From contig OX246739.1 in the NCBI GenBank assembly GCA_945910005.1, forward strand, positions 3,192,001 to 3,256,000: 64,000 bases of DNA, in the 5' to 3' direction. Each line of letters opens with the position of its first letter. The first letter of the stretch is position 1. Under the pieces are notes generated by a model that was given only the letters and a program-made list of their open reading frames with translations, was not told the DNA's origin and searched no databases. Positions 1 to 11,125 of the stretch are shown here, one piece after another. Source of the stretch: Isoperla grammatica. Lineage: Eukaryota; Arthropoda; Insecta; Plecoptera; Perlodidae. Made by a program: the position numbers and the translations under genes.

Positions 1-870
1 AACGGCCATTGTTGCCAAAAACACAAAGTAATTTCAAATACTCCTTGCCAAAATAACACCTGATTTTAAACAAATTTTGACGGTTATAATTTTAACTGTA
101 AGCTCACATCAATCGAAATCCACAACCTCCAATCACCCTCCAAAAACACGTGAATACCTTTCCTCGCTTAGGCAGTCCCAACCTTCTACCAATGTAGAAT
201 TCGCTCGCCGGCTGCCCAGGGAAACCAAACAATGCATTCAAGTCTGTAACAATCTTACTAAAAAGAATGTAACAAACTTCTCGTAGTAGCGTTCAAAAAA
301 CCTTCCAACCATCCTGCTAAAGTTCGAACGCAACTAATAAACTCCCATCACCCGAGAATCACAGACCAAAACAAGGACCGGTGCCTGCCCGACATGAACG
401 TCACAAGTCGCAGAGCGAATCAACCCTGAAATTACCAGGAGTGTCCAAACGTACCTTAAACCTAATGCTTAACCTAACAAAATAATAAAATTAACCATCA
501 TCTATGGATACATAAGATTGAAGACCATAATCCTATACTATAATAAAACTTAAATACACTCGTAAGACACTCCCGCTAAAAGCAAGGTGCAAAACACCTA
601 GCACCTGTCTAGTGTATGATCCTCGCGTGAATGGAGTATATCGTGCCTCTAACTCGACGCTCGACGGACCCAAAACGCGGACACAGCAAATTCCTCTCTA
701 CGCTGGGCGAAAGAATCACGACAGAAAATATCGAAGATATGCATTAAAATTACTTGTACCTACAAAAGTTACTCGAAAAGTCATAAACCCACAGAGAGAA
801 CACACACTCAAGCCATGCACACAATCTACACATGCTTACACCTACATGAGCGACAAAACATATGGGCCCC

Positions 871-1035
871 CAAAGGCCCCCACAGTCGCCCTTCAATGAC
901 GAAAACACAATGGACCTCCAAAGACCCCCACAGTCGCCCTTCAATGACGAAAACACAATGGACCTCCAAAGGCCCCCACAGTCGCCCTTCAATGACGAAA
1001 AACACAATGGACCTCCAAAGGCCCCCCACAGCCGC
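871..1035. repeat. 48-bp minisatellite, about 3.4 copies
   Basis: Unit starts at 871, 919, 967 and 1016 share the words CACAGTCGCCCTTCAATGAC and ACACAATGGACCTCC. The third unit carries one extra A, making it 49 bp. Because 48 is a multiple of three and the units lack stops, repetitive peptides are open on both strands. I treat these as by-products of the repeat, not as genes. Confidence 0.9.
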
Positions 1036-1339
1036 ACATATACAAGAAAACATGTACACATTGTATACATGCACCTGTCATACATTCCTACATTCATACA
1101 TTCGATACAACCAACAAAATGCATCTACAAGTGTTTCATAACTCGGCCACAGAAGACAAAAGTGCAGTGCTTGCGAAGTTATAAACTGGCCGCAATGATA
1201 AATCGGAACAGCTCTTAGAACGAGCACCTTACTCATCGTCGCAGGCGAAAACTGCTGACGCGAGTACGGTCGTGGTCAGTTACAAAATACAATCACATTC
1301 CAAGCAATGTAAACAACGAAGAACACACGCTAACTATGC

Positions 1340-1380
1340 CATACGTCATTCACCGGCAAAAGCGGGACTCGAACCCAGCA
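1340..1380 (-). mobile_element. tRNA-derived SINE remnant (B box only)
   Basis: On the minus strand 1376-1362 reads GGGTTCGAGTCCCGC, a perfect Pol III B box (T-arm) of tRNA type. No clear A box or anticodon arm remains upstream, at higher coordinates, so this is a truncated SINE or tRNA fragment. Confidence 0.45.
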
Positions 1381-1894
1381 CAGCGAATGTTTTCCGGCCC
1401 GAAAAAAAAACCCCACGACAAATCCAACAGATGCTCGAAACAAAAAAAAAACGCAGAAATAAACAAAAGTCACAGCACTACACCTCGTAGACCGGAGTTC
1501 GAATTGAAACAGCGACGACACCATGCGACGTTGACACTTGAAATAACACAGCAATCAATAATAAATCCCCCAGCGCAGAGAGGCTAAGCGCGACGAAACT
1601 AAACTCAGGCCTAGATAAAAACAACACAGAGCCTACAAGTTCGCCACGGCTGACAATGACGTCAACGGCACGTAATCCGAACACTGAACTGCCTGCGTAC
1701 ACAAAAGCCACGTAGCAAATACACGCTAACAAACTATAGTCAGATTCGCGAAGTCAGTACCACGTCAAAATGAAATAACTAGAATTTTGATAAAATGAAA
1801 ACTGTTTTCCCCAGCTGCCTAAAAGAACTTGATAACAAGTTGTATCAAGACCCGGCGCCTCCACCAAATTTGTCATGTAGCAAGATCACGCGCC

Positions 1895-1965
1895 GACCCA
1901 CCCTTGTCCCTACCACCCTGGTACGGGACTCGAACCCACGTTCTGGTCGGCTGTCTCAAGGTTTT
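1895..1965 (-). mobile_element. tRNA-derived SINE remnant (B box)
   Basis: On the minus strand 1937-1923 reads GGGTTCGAGTCCCGT, a canonical B box. It is followed by CAGGGTGGTAGGGAC, not by an acceptor stem. The 5' half of the tRNA-like part is too degraded to identify. This is probably an old SINE copy. Confidence 0.45.
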
Positions 1966-2185
1966 ACTGGGGACGTAACACTCTCGACATACGTGAACTC
2001 GTACATGCGGGATCTTTGGCAAGACTGAGGAGAACAGGGAATCTAGGTTATGTTGAATCACAAGACCCTTGGTTCGAATCTTGAGGAACCATATTTATTA
2101 TTACTTACATTTATCCTATACGTGGCTTTAGCGTGGCGAACCTGACTATGGTCATAATCAGCCTGATGGGCACATTCCACCTGAT

Positions 2186-2545
2186 CTAACGAGGGCCAGC
2201 GCTCCATACCTCATAACCGCCTTTCCAGCTGGCAACCGTCAACCTGTTGGTCCTCCAATCGCCTGTCCGTATCCGCGTCTTCGTTCTCAGATCCTTCCGT
2301 CCTCTGCCACGTCCATATCGTACTCCTCCGCTCGTCTCCCACGTACCCTTAATCTTCGCCCAGGCCGCTAGGACATGCTTCCCCCGTTTCACCACTTCTT
2401 CCCTCGCGGGGTCAGCCCTCCACGGCGGCCACGTCCTCCTTGTCTCACGAACCTACCGGACAACCATCTTGCTCGGCTCCTTCGGTAAGACTCCCGTCCG
2501 TCGCGTGGCGCAAAACTCGCCTCGCTTCGGCCTCAGCTGACTTAG
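2186..2545 (-). pseudogene. GC-rich decayed open frame, unrecognised
   Basis: The minus strand is open from about 2545 down to 2186 apart from one in-frame TAG at 2455-2453. The two parts give about 30 and 88 residues. The downstream part has no ATG in its first half. The product would be very basic and tryptophan-rich, with words such as TRRTWPPWRADPAR and KRGKHVLAAW. The block is markedly richer in G+C and CpG than its surroundings, which suggests an inserted sequence such as a retroelement coding fragment. I do not recognise a family. The opposite strand is also open from 2247 to 2540, so chance openness in GC-rich DNA is a real alternative. Confidence 0.3.
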
Positions 2546-4730
2546 CAGTCACGATTGAAATAATGACGAAAACGCTGACAAACGCTGTGGCAATAGTAGG
2601 TGTTGCACACAAGTAGAATGACACACAGAGCTTACATAAACCACGGATTCCAATAAATAGTAAAAGTTGGACAAGTTCATCCTTTTACATCACAATATCA
2701 CATGTGAAACAGAAGGCGTAAATTAGTTTGTCGTTTTTAGAGAGAGGGTGTGTGATGGGATTCAATGCAAAAAGGTTTAAACTGAAGCGGTTGGCTCCAA
2801 ACTAATCAGGAGTCACTTAACTTAATAGAAACTTAGTTTGGCATTGTTTAGTTTGTAGATAAAGTGCAGCGTTAATTGGCGAATAGTTTTGACGTGTTTT
2901 TATCTACAGTAAGGATACAAGTACAACATAAGCTACATTATCAGACTGTTCACTTCAGTACATTGTACATTTGAGTTGTTATATTCAGAAAGTATACTCG
3001 TTAATTCGTGCTGTTTCCCATGTCCAATACGATAGCCTCTTATCATACCACCTACCTCACAAACTACTAAGAGAAGTCGATTGCCCATGACCTAGGACGC
3101 GTATTTCAAACTTAATAGAAAACTTACTTTTTTTGTCAGCTCAAGACTTGAAATAAGCCTGCGCTAAAGTTAGAGTGTGTTTAGCAAAGCGAATAAGATA
3201 TCCCAAGCTTCCTTAATATCCTCTCCGCCTGCGACTAAGTATTTGAAAGTTCCAATAGGCAACGCAATATCCAAACAACTGATAATTTGTGTAATGTCAG
3301 TACTGAAAATATTTTCTCACAACTGTTTGCTCTTTAACTTTTTTCAAGTTGTATTTAATGTATTATGCTACGTGTTGCCAACTTTCAAACATATAGTAAT
3401 GGTGTTCAGAACAATGCGATTTGCGATAATGATACCCTGGCTCTTTGACTCCTTCAAATGTTATAAAATCCTTTCTTTCCTTTCATCCAATCGCCTTCTC
3501 AAGACTGAGACACGGGTTACCTGCATGGCTGTGACGGTGACCCTGGTAGTCTGTGTGTTCATGGGGAGGGTGATTGGGCGGGTGAGTGGTGGGGGGAGGG
3601 GAGGGGGTTGATGAATAGCTGAGACGAGGGCCGTATGCGATGACAGCGGACGTAGAATGTTCACCTCAAGACCGGAACAGTCACTTCATTAATGAACCTC
3701 GTCAGGGATTAGAGACAAACTCAGGGCTGTCCAATTCGTCCAAATCATTAATTGACACATTTACATTTTCCAACGATGTTTTGTTTACCCAATTTAGAGG
3801 AAAATTGTATCTGATGAATGGTGATCTATGTATTCTCTATGTGGGTGGACTGCGTAAAGTGATTTAACTAGTTGGCACTAGTCTCGACTAGTTCACCCCA
3901 GTTATCTGTGTAAATATGAAGCTGCACCGCAAAGCAAGTAAATAGAACATCTTAACGTTCAACTTTCTGTTACTATATCTACTCAAAATATCAATAAACA
4001 AACATGTACGGTATGTTTTCGGTTGAATTGATGTATCCAATGGTAAACATTTCATTTACTACTTTGGATTTCTAACATTCGGTGAGGTGTTTTATAATAC
4101 TATATATTTAACTATTAGCAATTTGATCATAGTTGTATTTAAAACACCGATTACACCCACTAGGCATTATGACTTGAATCACTTCTTGTATTTGGAACTT
4201 ATTTAATTTTATCTTGCCCACAAATTATTCTGCACTGAATTTTTAATACCTATGATTTCCAGAAAGCAATAACAATTTGATTGGGCAGCAACGCCCTAGA
4301 CAAATTTTAATCCTTGCGTAACGTCATTAATTCCAGTTTATGGCCTTTCCAGTGTGTAAAGGAGTTTATTTGCGCACAATTTCATAAAATCACGCCTGTA
4401 CAATAAGTTTGATTGGTGGTCCATGGATGTACAGTTTAGTTTCTACTTTTCTTTCCTACATATTAGATGTTACAAGTGGAAATAATGTACTTGTGTTGAT
4501 ATGCCAAGGGGTCCATTTAGATCCTTCTCAGCATTTGTTTCTGCCTCACACATACCGGAAACACATGTCAGGCTTGTCAGAGGGGGAATCAAATACACGA
4601 AATTCTAAGTCAAGAGTCACGGAATTTGTCTTAGGAACTGAGGAAAAGCTTAAATGAACAATGGGTGTTAAAATCATCTACTTTAAGAAAATAAAAATTA
4701 ATAATCCTACACCTAGACTAAGTTAGTCGA
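2546..4730. other. No gene recognised; unique A+T-rich DNA
   Basis: A GTG-initiated open frame of 144 codons at 3177-3611 ends in a glycine-rich tail encoded by the G-run at 3586-3607. It has hydrophobic stretches but no recognisable domain and is probably chance. Otherwise I see only a purine-rich G run and short ACTAGT motifs clustered near 3868-3895. Confidence 0.5.
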
Positions 4731-4855
4731 GCCTACAGTTCAGCCACGGACACTTAGCGGGTTCTCACTCGAACACCAAAGTTAAGCACCATAAGGCTAG
4801 GACAGGAGGAAATAGGGTGACCGTTCACCACCGAAACACTAGTTACCGTTGGTAG
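4731..4855 (+). pseudogene. 5S rRNA-like pseudogene or 5S-derived SINE head
   Basis: The 125-bp segment follows the order of a eukaryotic 5S rRNA gene. A GCCTACAG-like 5' end is followed by GTTCTCACTCGAACACC (loop B/C region), then AAGTTAAGCACC, which corresponds to the A box. Next come GGCTAGGACAGGAGG in place of the intermediate element and AATAGGGTGACCG, close to the C box. It ends in GTTACCGTTGGTAG, near the 3' strand of helix I. Full 5S genes are about 120 bp. Many substitutions, and an apparent C-to-A change in the ACCACG/GGTGTT pairing regions, argue against function. No second copy exists in the window, so this is not a 5S cluster. It may be a retroposed pseudogene or the head of a SINE3-type element. 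Confidence 0.7.
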
Positions 4856-7660
4856 AACAGGTATTGGGTTTTGAAAGCTTGTGTAACAGCAATTCTCTAT
4901 AAGTTTACGTTTACATCAGTTATTAACATTGCTTATTTTAGTCTAGAGAGTTTTGTGTTTCAGGACCGAAGTACAAAGCGATCTCGTTAGGGTCGCCCTA
5001 GTATAATGACAACACTGAACGTCCACTCGGCCAATGTTCAACTTACTGAAGGTCTCATAATATAATGAACCAAAAACCAAAGCTAAAGTTCGTTGACACA
5101 AGAGATTGTAGAAAGTTATTATAGTTCATATTTTCAATTGTATGAATGTTCATTACCAGACAATTCATAACCCATTCATGTGTAAAGCCTGCAGCTACGT
5201 TTGGAGAATTCATTTACGATAAAACAAACTAAAATAAACGTACGTGGCACAAACAATGTACACACGCAAAGATGTCTAATATAAATTCACCATTTGAAAT
5301 ATAATACCAACTGTACTGAGCAGACAGAAAAAGTACAAATAACAGAGTGTGCATTGTTTGTTAGAATATGCTTGATAAATTGTTGTTATTCAAATATTCG
5401 AATATACGCTTCTTTGTTTGTTTCAACAGTTTCATGTGGTTGATTTTTTAGGTAAGCAGCTTTAAGTGAAGAGCTTGCAACAGTCTACGCCCTCAGTGTG
5501 TTGTCATGGATGTTGTGAATATATCTTGCATTGTGCACACGGACCCTAAAGCAGCTTCCACGTCTCTATGTCTGATGGAGGGAATTAGAATAATAATATT
5601 GTTACTTAAATTAAATGAACGTAGCAGGTGTATTTTATTACTCTGGCTCACATAATGTAAAACAAAACAATACTGCATGAGATTAAACAGCACCATAATA
5701 TGATAGTAAGGGACAACTTAAACCACCCTACTTCATGTTAGGATTGGTAATGGTTTTATAATTTAACTCATTATATACTAAACAGTTAGTTTTAGCTAAC
5801 TTTTCGTTTACATCAACGAATTTTGGTATATATGTTTATATAATTGAAAATCACCACAAATCCTAATGTTTATCAATTTGTGTAAAACATTTTAGTTTTT
5901 ATATAAATTGATTTTTTTTTTTAATTATTATTTCATTTTGGAAGAAATTGCTTATACCCATACGGTACTTGTGTTCTTGAATTTATATTTTTTCTTTTTT
6001 CTACCCGGCACCTCCACCATTTAAGACATTATTATTGAAACAACCGTGTTTTACACAGCAAAGCAACAACCTAAAATGTTAATTTCAAAATTAAAATTAT
6101 AAACAACAAAAGCAAATTTGCATTCATGTGAAAGTATAACGAGTTGAGGTTTAGTCCATTGCGCCGGGTCAGTACAGTTGGGACAAGTGCATTCGTTTTG
6201 TTGACAATATTATACTATGACGATCATTTGTCTTTTGACTGAAATTGTAATATTTGCTTGTTTTGCATTCAAGCTGAGAGAACGCCATATGCAGAGGGTG
6301 GAGGGGACTTTCACAGCCCTGTGCCCCTACCCCAATGCTGTATACATTCCTATACTGTGCTGTTATTAAAACGCCGCAGCATTCACAGCTCCATGTAACC
6401 TTGAAGGCATCATGCTATGTGTGTGTACATAACTGTCACACGTCTTGTTGGGAGCAGCCCTAAGTAACTCATGTTCACACAACAAGTGTCGAGGTGACAA
6501 GCGAACATCTTAGGTGTTACCCTCAAGCTCGGAGTAGGAGGAATTCATCTCCAGCTACAATATTCCGTTGACTCACTGAGACGAGTCGTCCATATTCAGT
6601 CCTGTAACACGATACGCATTATAATAGGGAGCAATGTCAGTGTGCATCGCACATGTGGATCAATTCTACGGGAACTAGTTATCATTCTGAATGTTACGAT
6701 TGAGGTTTAGTCCCAGTATTCAAGTCGAGCGGCATTCAAGTTTGTTTAGCAATTATTATCTTGGAAATGTGTCCAATAATATTGAATAGATGAATGATGA
6801 TTCGTCATTTATTGAAAACTAAAGAAAGGGGTTAAAATAGTTACATATATTAAAATTGTTGTATTGGTATTTATAGTGTCTATATTATAGCTGGCTTTTT
6901 TTATCCTTCTAATTGTAATTGTTAAAGTCAAATTTGAATTCTAAAATCCAGATGCAGGACTGTTACAATTTTTCAAGGTGTTTTAATTTGAATTTGTTAC
7001 ATTCTCATTTAATAATTTTCAATTTTGTTTGCCATATATGGCCACAATCATGACTTGTTTTGTATGTGAATGCATCGTGGCAACGGTTGTGACAACCCTA
7101 GTGTCGCGGTTCTCCGCTGACGCGTCAGAGCCCCTGGGTTATACGGAGACGGCTCGGAAACGAGAATGAAAAGTAAACAAGCCCCGACGACTAGAGCAAC
7201 AAACAACATCCCTCAACCAAGAAGAACAAAACCATTTGCTATTACAACAGCGCAGCTGAACGTCTGCCACACAGATCCACCCGCTACTGTGCTACAGGGC
7301 ACCCGACTTGAGCAGAACATTCACATGCTGTACACTCATCATCATCCGCTATCATTCATGATGAAAATAATTGTTTATTTACCAAACGTTGAATCATACA
7401 TTTAATTTGCCACAATGAAAAATCATCTTCAATTATGTCTCTTGTTTTGTTGCTGCTTTTGGGCATACCGGCAATGTTCCATTAATTACCGGTACGGTTT
7501 AATATTTTTTACGACATTTTTTGTTGCGAATTATGAGGTTGAGTTTTATACACACATTATATGATTTGTCTGCTCAAAGCGTCAATGCTTTTCTTCATCA
7601 CTCCGTGATTTATTCCAGAAACATAATATTATGTGTGATGATGATGTAGCTTCCTCGGTG
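4856..7660. other. No gene recognised; A+T-rich intergenic or intronic DNA
   Basis: All frames are short and composition is A+T-rich. Short related phrases (GTTGAGGTTTAGTCC near 6143 and GATTGAGGTTTAGTCCC near 6700) may be remnants of one dispersed repeat. I see no RNA gene or transposon ends. Confidence 0.5.
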
Positions 7661-7673
7661 TCGTGCTGTGGCT

Positions 7674-7705
7674 GTTGGGGGGGGGGGAGGGGGGAGGGAG
7701 GGGAT
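7674..7705. repeat. G-rich purine tract
   Basis: An 11-12 G run is followed by GGA/GGGGA blocks, giving four or more G-tracts on the plus strand. This fits the pattern of a possible G-quadruplex, although polymer slippage alone explains its origin. Confidence 0.8.
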
Positions 7706-7907
7706 GAACGTCAATCGACTTCACATCGACTGCTGAAGATGTCACGCGTGTACTTGTCAAAATGTTGAGAAAATCGGATATTTTGGCATCTCGGTTTTAG
7801 TAGACAGTCACGTTAGTGACAATGACGGGCACTAAAGAAACTGTATCATCTTGTAGATAGGATTCCAAATTGAAGTCTAAACCATTTTGGAGGCAAACAT
7901 ATGTGTG

Positions 7908-7965
7908 TATGTGTGCGTGGATGTGTGCGTGTGTGTAAGAGAGAGAGAAAGAGAGAGAGAGAGAT
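7908..7965. repeat. TG-rich then AG microsatellite
   Basis: GTGTGTATGTGTGCGTGG-type alternating sequence passes into a GAGAGAGA tract (about 7938-7963). Confidence 0.85.
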
Positions 7966-8170
7966 TTGTGTATGACTCTATGACCACGCAAGGCTGTCTT
8001 TTAGCGTCTATTTGGAATGAATGATGTCCTTATAGCAGTTTCGTTTAATATGCATAACATTAAAATAGTAATACTTTTCAAATTTTTTGTTAGATGCAAA
8101 TAAATTGTTCACTAAAAGACATAATATACCAACCAAATTACGGTGATTACTTGTAAATGTAGGAGCAGTC

Positions 8171-8572
8171 CCTTGATCTAAGCTTCAAAAGTGGGACGCA
8201 GTGGCGACCAGTGTTAATGGGTGTGAAGGCAAATACCTTCATAGCGGACAGGAAACTGTGAGTATGTACGATCACATATAACAAATTCACTACGTTTTGT
8301 TATCTGTGGTATGATTATAGTGGCAGCGATATGAACCAGCGCTGAAACGCAGAGCGGCTCTAGTTTTTATTTTCTTCACATCTTTTTAAATACTATCCCC
8401 GACATAGCCGTGTCTGAAAATACAGCCAGACTCAATACAGAATTTTCTCCTTGGTGGATAAACTGTTTGACGCTGCCACAGCCGACTGAGATTAGAGCCG
8501 CACCGCTAGGGTCGCCTCCACAGATGTGTCTCTCATAAAGAGCCCAGCGTCCTGTCTTGACCTCTATCAAGG
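8171..8572. mobile_element. Imperfect ~400-bp inverted-repeat element (MITE-like)
   Basis: Several words on the left return as reverse complements on the right. CCTTGAT (8171) pairs with ATCAAGG (8566), GGACGC (8194) with GCGTCC (8547), GGCGACC (8202) with GGTCGCC (8510), GCGGCTCTA (8354) with TAGAGCCGC (8493), and GTGGCAGCG (8321) with CGCTGCCAC (8471). The outer three are properly nested. The last two are in swapped order, which suggests rearrangement. No transposase is encoded and I could not define target-site duplications. It is most likely an old non-autonomous DNA transposon. Confidence 0.5.
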
Positions 8573-8599
8573 TCTACAGTAAGGATGCGTTAGTGTCAG

Positions 8600-10100
8600 T
8601 GAGTGCTTGAGTCACGTGGTCGTTTCCCGTGCGAGGGCCACGATATTCGTATACTCTCTCTACTTACTTAACTTTTATCGTTTACCCCTTTCCTTCTACT
8701 CTTCTTCATCATAAACAACGTCTTCTCACAACAACAAAATCCAAACCCTTATTTCCTATAGTATTGTAATGTTTCTACCTCAACGTGTAGCATGCGACGT
8801 GGCTAAAACGCTCTACTGTGGCTGTCCAAGGCCAGCATAGGCTTGTTCCCAGGTGGCAGTGTAGGATCATCCTAGTATGTTTGGCTATAAGTGCTTCATA
8901 TATTCCAGCACACCATGGATACGATTGGCTTGGCGACATTGAGAAGGAATATCACCCAATTTAAATCAATACATATAAATTGGTTCTGAGAGGCTCTTAT
9001 CACTCCGATATCAGGTGCCATACTTACTACACAGTAGAGTCGTTATAGTTTCTCTCTCTCTCTCTCTCTCTTCTCTCTGTCTTTCTGTCTCTCTCGCTCT
9101 CAGTCCCGTGTATCCTCTAGGGAGGTATACACACAACTGATACTCATAATGAGTATCAATGTCAATAAGTGTGGTGTGACACATCAGTGACAAGTGACAA
9201 TTATAATAAGCTAGCTGGATTACAACATGTAACATTTCTAAACTTGAAGTACAGTCGTTGAAAGTTAATGTGATTTAGATATTTTTAGACTTTGGGAGAA
9301 AGTAACAGTTTTTGTCTGAAGATAGGGAATAATTGACGTTTATGGTCTTCAACAATACTAACACAATGTTTTTGTGTTTGCATTTTGCCGGTGTGTTCTT
9401 TGATCTGGGGCGGACTTTAGCTTGTTCAATTGAACGTAATCAATCTTTGTATTGTAGGCGGGGCCCTTGGTCTTGTACAATACACAGGGTAGACACAAAC
9501 GATCGTTTTCATCGCCCTTTGTGAGTAAAGCATATCAAACGAACATGCTGTTTAAACCACTATGTAGTAAATTTTCACTGTTTTTGGCGTTTTTGAAAAT
9601 AACGTGTGAATAAGCTGTCGATCAATGTTGCGGACAGGCGTTATTTGATTCAACAAAAACCCCGTCACTGAGGTAACATTTACGATACACTGGCAACAAC
9701 GCCACGTTCCTCACACCCTGACAGGATAGAACAAAGGGGCATAGGAGGGCACAGAACAGTGTTAAGCGATGGTGAAACAGTGATGCGACAGATAAATCGT
9801 CCTCGTCAATTGGGCAGAAAAGTGGAGGCATTGAAGTTCAAACATGTTTGATACAAATATATAGAGACCTGCATATACGCATGAGATTTGAGAGTTGATC
9901 ACTTTGCGGTTGCGGGGCGGGCGGGGGTTTAATAAAACGGAATTTGTCACAGTTAAAAAAAATGCAATATTTATAATTCATTGGTTTTCTGAAAATAAAA
10001 ATATGATCATGAAATATAAAAACTTTATGACATGTTTGCAACGACGCAAACGTGTATGTCGTGAAACGAGTGTTTGCAAGCAACTCTATCTCAGTATCCT
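8600..10100. other. No gene recognised
   Basis: Apart from the CT tract at 9050 I see no structured element. Short open frames have no recognisable domain. A GC-rich spot near 9910-9925 (GCGGTTGCGGGGCGGGCGGG) is isolated. Confidence 0.5.
9050..9101. repeat. CT microsatellite, imperfect
   Basis: About 25 bp of pure TC repeat is followed by interrupted TCTGTCTTTCTG-type sequence. Confidence 0.9.
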
Positions 10101-10104
10101 TCTC

Positions 10105-10365
10105 ACTCTACTCTACACTCTACACTCTACACTCTACACTCTACACTCTACACTCTACACTCTACACTCTACACTCTACACTCTACACTCTACACTCTAC
10201 ACTCTACACTTTACACTCTACACTCTACACTCTACACTCTACACTCTACACTCTACACTCTACACTCTACACTCTACACTCTACACTCTACACTCTACAC
10301 TCTACACTCTACACTCTACACTCTACACTCTACACTCTACACTCTACACTCTACACTCTACACTC
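10105..10365. repeat. 7-bp satellite (CTCTACA)n, about 37 copies
   Basis: The heptamer CTCTACA repeats for about 260 bp with a single visible substitution (CACTTTACAC near 10207). Because 7 is not a multiple of 3 and the unit contains no stop in any phase, all three plus-strand frames encode the same repeating peptide LYTLHST. These frames are not genes. The unit is not the insect (TTAGG) or vertebrate (TTAGGG) telomere motif. Confidence 0.97.
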
Positions 10366-10902
10366 ATGTTGTGAATCTGTTGCCGTGTGGTTATTGTTAC
10401 AGTCTAGGCAACCATCAAACTATTTAAAATAATATATTGTTCCATCCGTGACGTGACTTCACTCATCTGCAAAGCACCACTGACTGTTTGTTAGCCGGGC
10501 ATGAAAGTGTGTTCACCACTCATTTATCACCATCCGAACTCAATCGTATGTCACGTATTTGCCCGTCGTATAAATATATTAGTATCACACAACACGTCGA
10601 GGGAAATATCGTACACAGCTGAGGACGAGGTCATAACGTACACCGATAAAACATTATTATATTTCTGTCATATTTCCACTATATTTCCTTCTTGTGCAGC
10701 TGTCAGTTGCTGATTTCCCTGTCAGGCGCATAAATCCCTGATAAAACTTAATCTGAATAAAACACCTACGTGAAATAATGAACGAACACTTCCCTCGTTT
10801 GACATAGACTCATTCTTTCTGAATACACAACATTTGAAATGTATATTTATTGGAGAAACCTCATGGATGGAATTGTTGTGAAATCCAGAAATTACAAAAC
10901 CA

Positions 10903-10976
10903 ATCCGATTGGGAATTGAACCAAGGTCTCCCACTTGCCATGTGGGTGCCTTAAATCCTAAACTACTGGGACTTGC
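10903..10976 (-). mobile_element. tRNA-derived SINE head, Ala(GGC)-like
   Basis: On the minus strand an A-box-like AGTAGTTTAGG precedes an anticodon arm CCCAC-ATGGCAA-GTGGG, whose loop would present GGC (alanine), and a B box GGTTCAATTCCC. The sequence 3' of the tRNA part (GGATTGGTTTTGTAATTT, then ATTTCACAACA) matches that of the neighbouring plus-strand copy at 11012. This shows that a whole SINE, not just a tRNA, is present. The mutated D-arm makes a working tRNA unlikely. Confidence 0.75.
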
Positions 10977-11011
10977 TGATGTCAAAGTGCGCAATCCAAA
11001 TATTACATTGC

Positions 11012-11125
11012 CAGTCCCGGTGGTCTAGGGGTCAAGGAGCCCACCCGGCAAGTGGAAGACCTGGGTGCGATTCCCAGTCGAGGTTGGTTCTTAATTTATT
11101 AATTTCACAGAACATTATTTCATTA
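11012..11125 (+). mobile_element. tRNA-derived SINE, Ala(GGC)-like, head to head with the copy at 10.9 kb
   Basis: The A box GTGGTCTAGGGGTCAAGG and B box GGGTGCGATTCCC are clear. The anticodon arm CCAC-CCGGCAA-GTGG would present GGC, but position 33 is C, not the universal U. The 3' body, GTTGGTTCTTAATTTATT then AATTTCACAGAACATT, aligns with the copy at 10903-10976. The heads are separated by about 35 bp, pointing outward from a shared centre. Confidence 0.75.

Larger units (their letters stand above)
1..1800. other. A- and C-rich block with strand base skew
   Basis: Across this stretch the plus strand is visibly rich in A and C and poor in G and T; for example the 60 bases from 121 hold about 24 C against 6 G. 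Most of the rest of the window is balanced or T-rich. No protein family is recognised in any frame. Apart from the minisatellite at 871 and a B-box remnant near 1362 I see no other structured feature. The skew could reflect transcription-coupled asymmetry or an old inserted element; neither can be decided here. Confidence 0.5.

Noticed and set aside
3177..3611. 144-codon membrane-like frame
   Set aside because: It starts with GTG, has no recognisable family, and its C-terminus is a G-run. Hydrophobic segments are expected by chance in T-rich DNA.
4731..4855. Functional 5S rRNA gene
   Set aside because: There are too many differences in the helices and internal promoter, and it is a single copy, not a tandem cluster.
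10105..10365. Interstitial telomere repeat
   Set aside because: The heptamer CTCTACA (TGTAGAG) does not match TTAGG, TTAGGG or other telomere units known to me.
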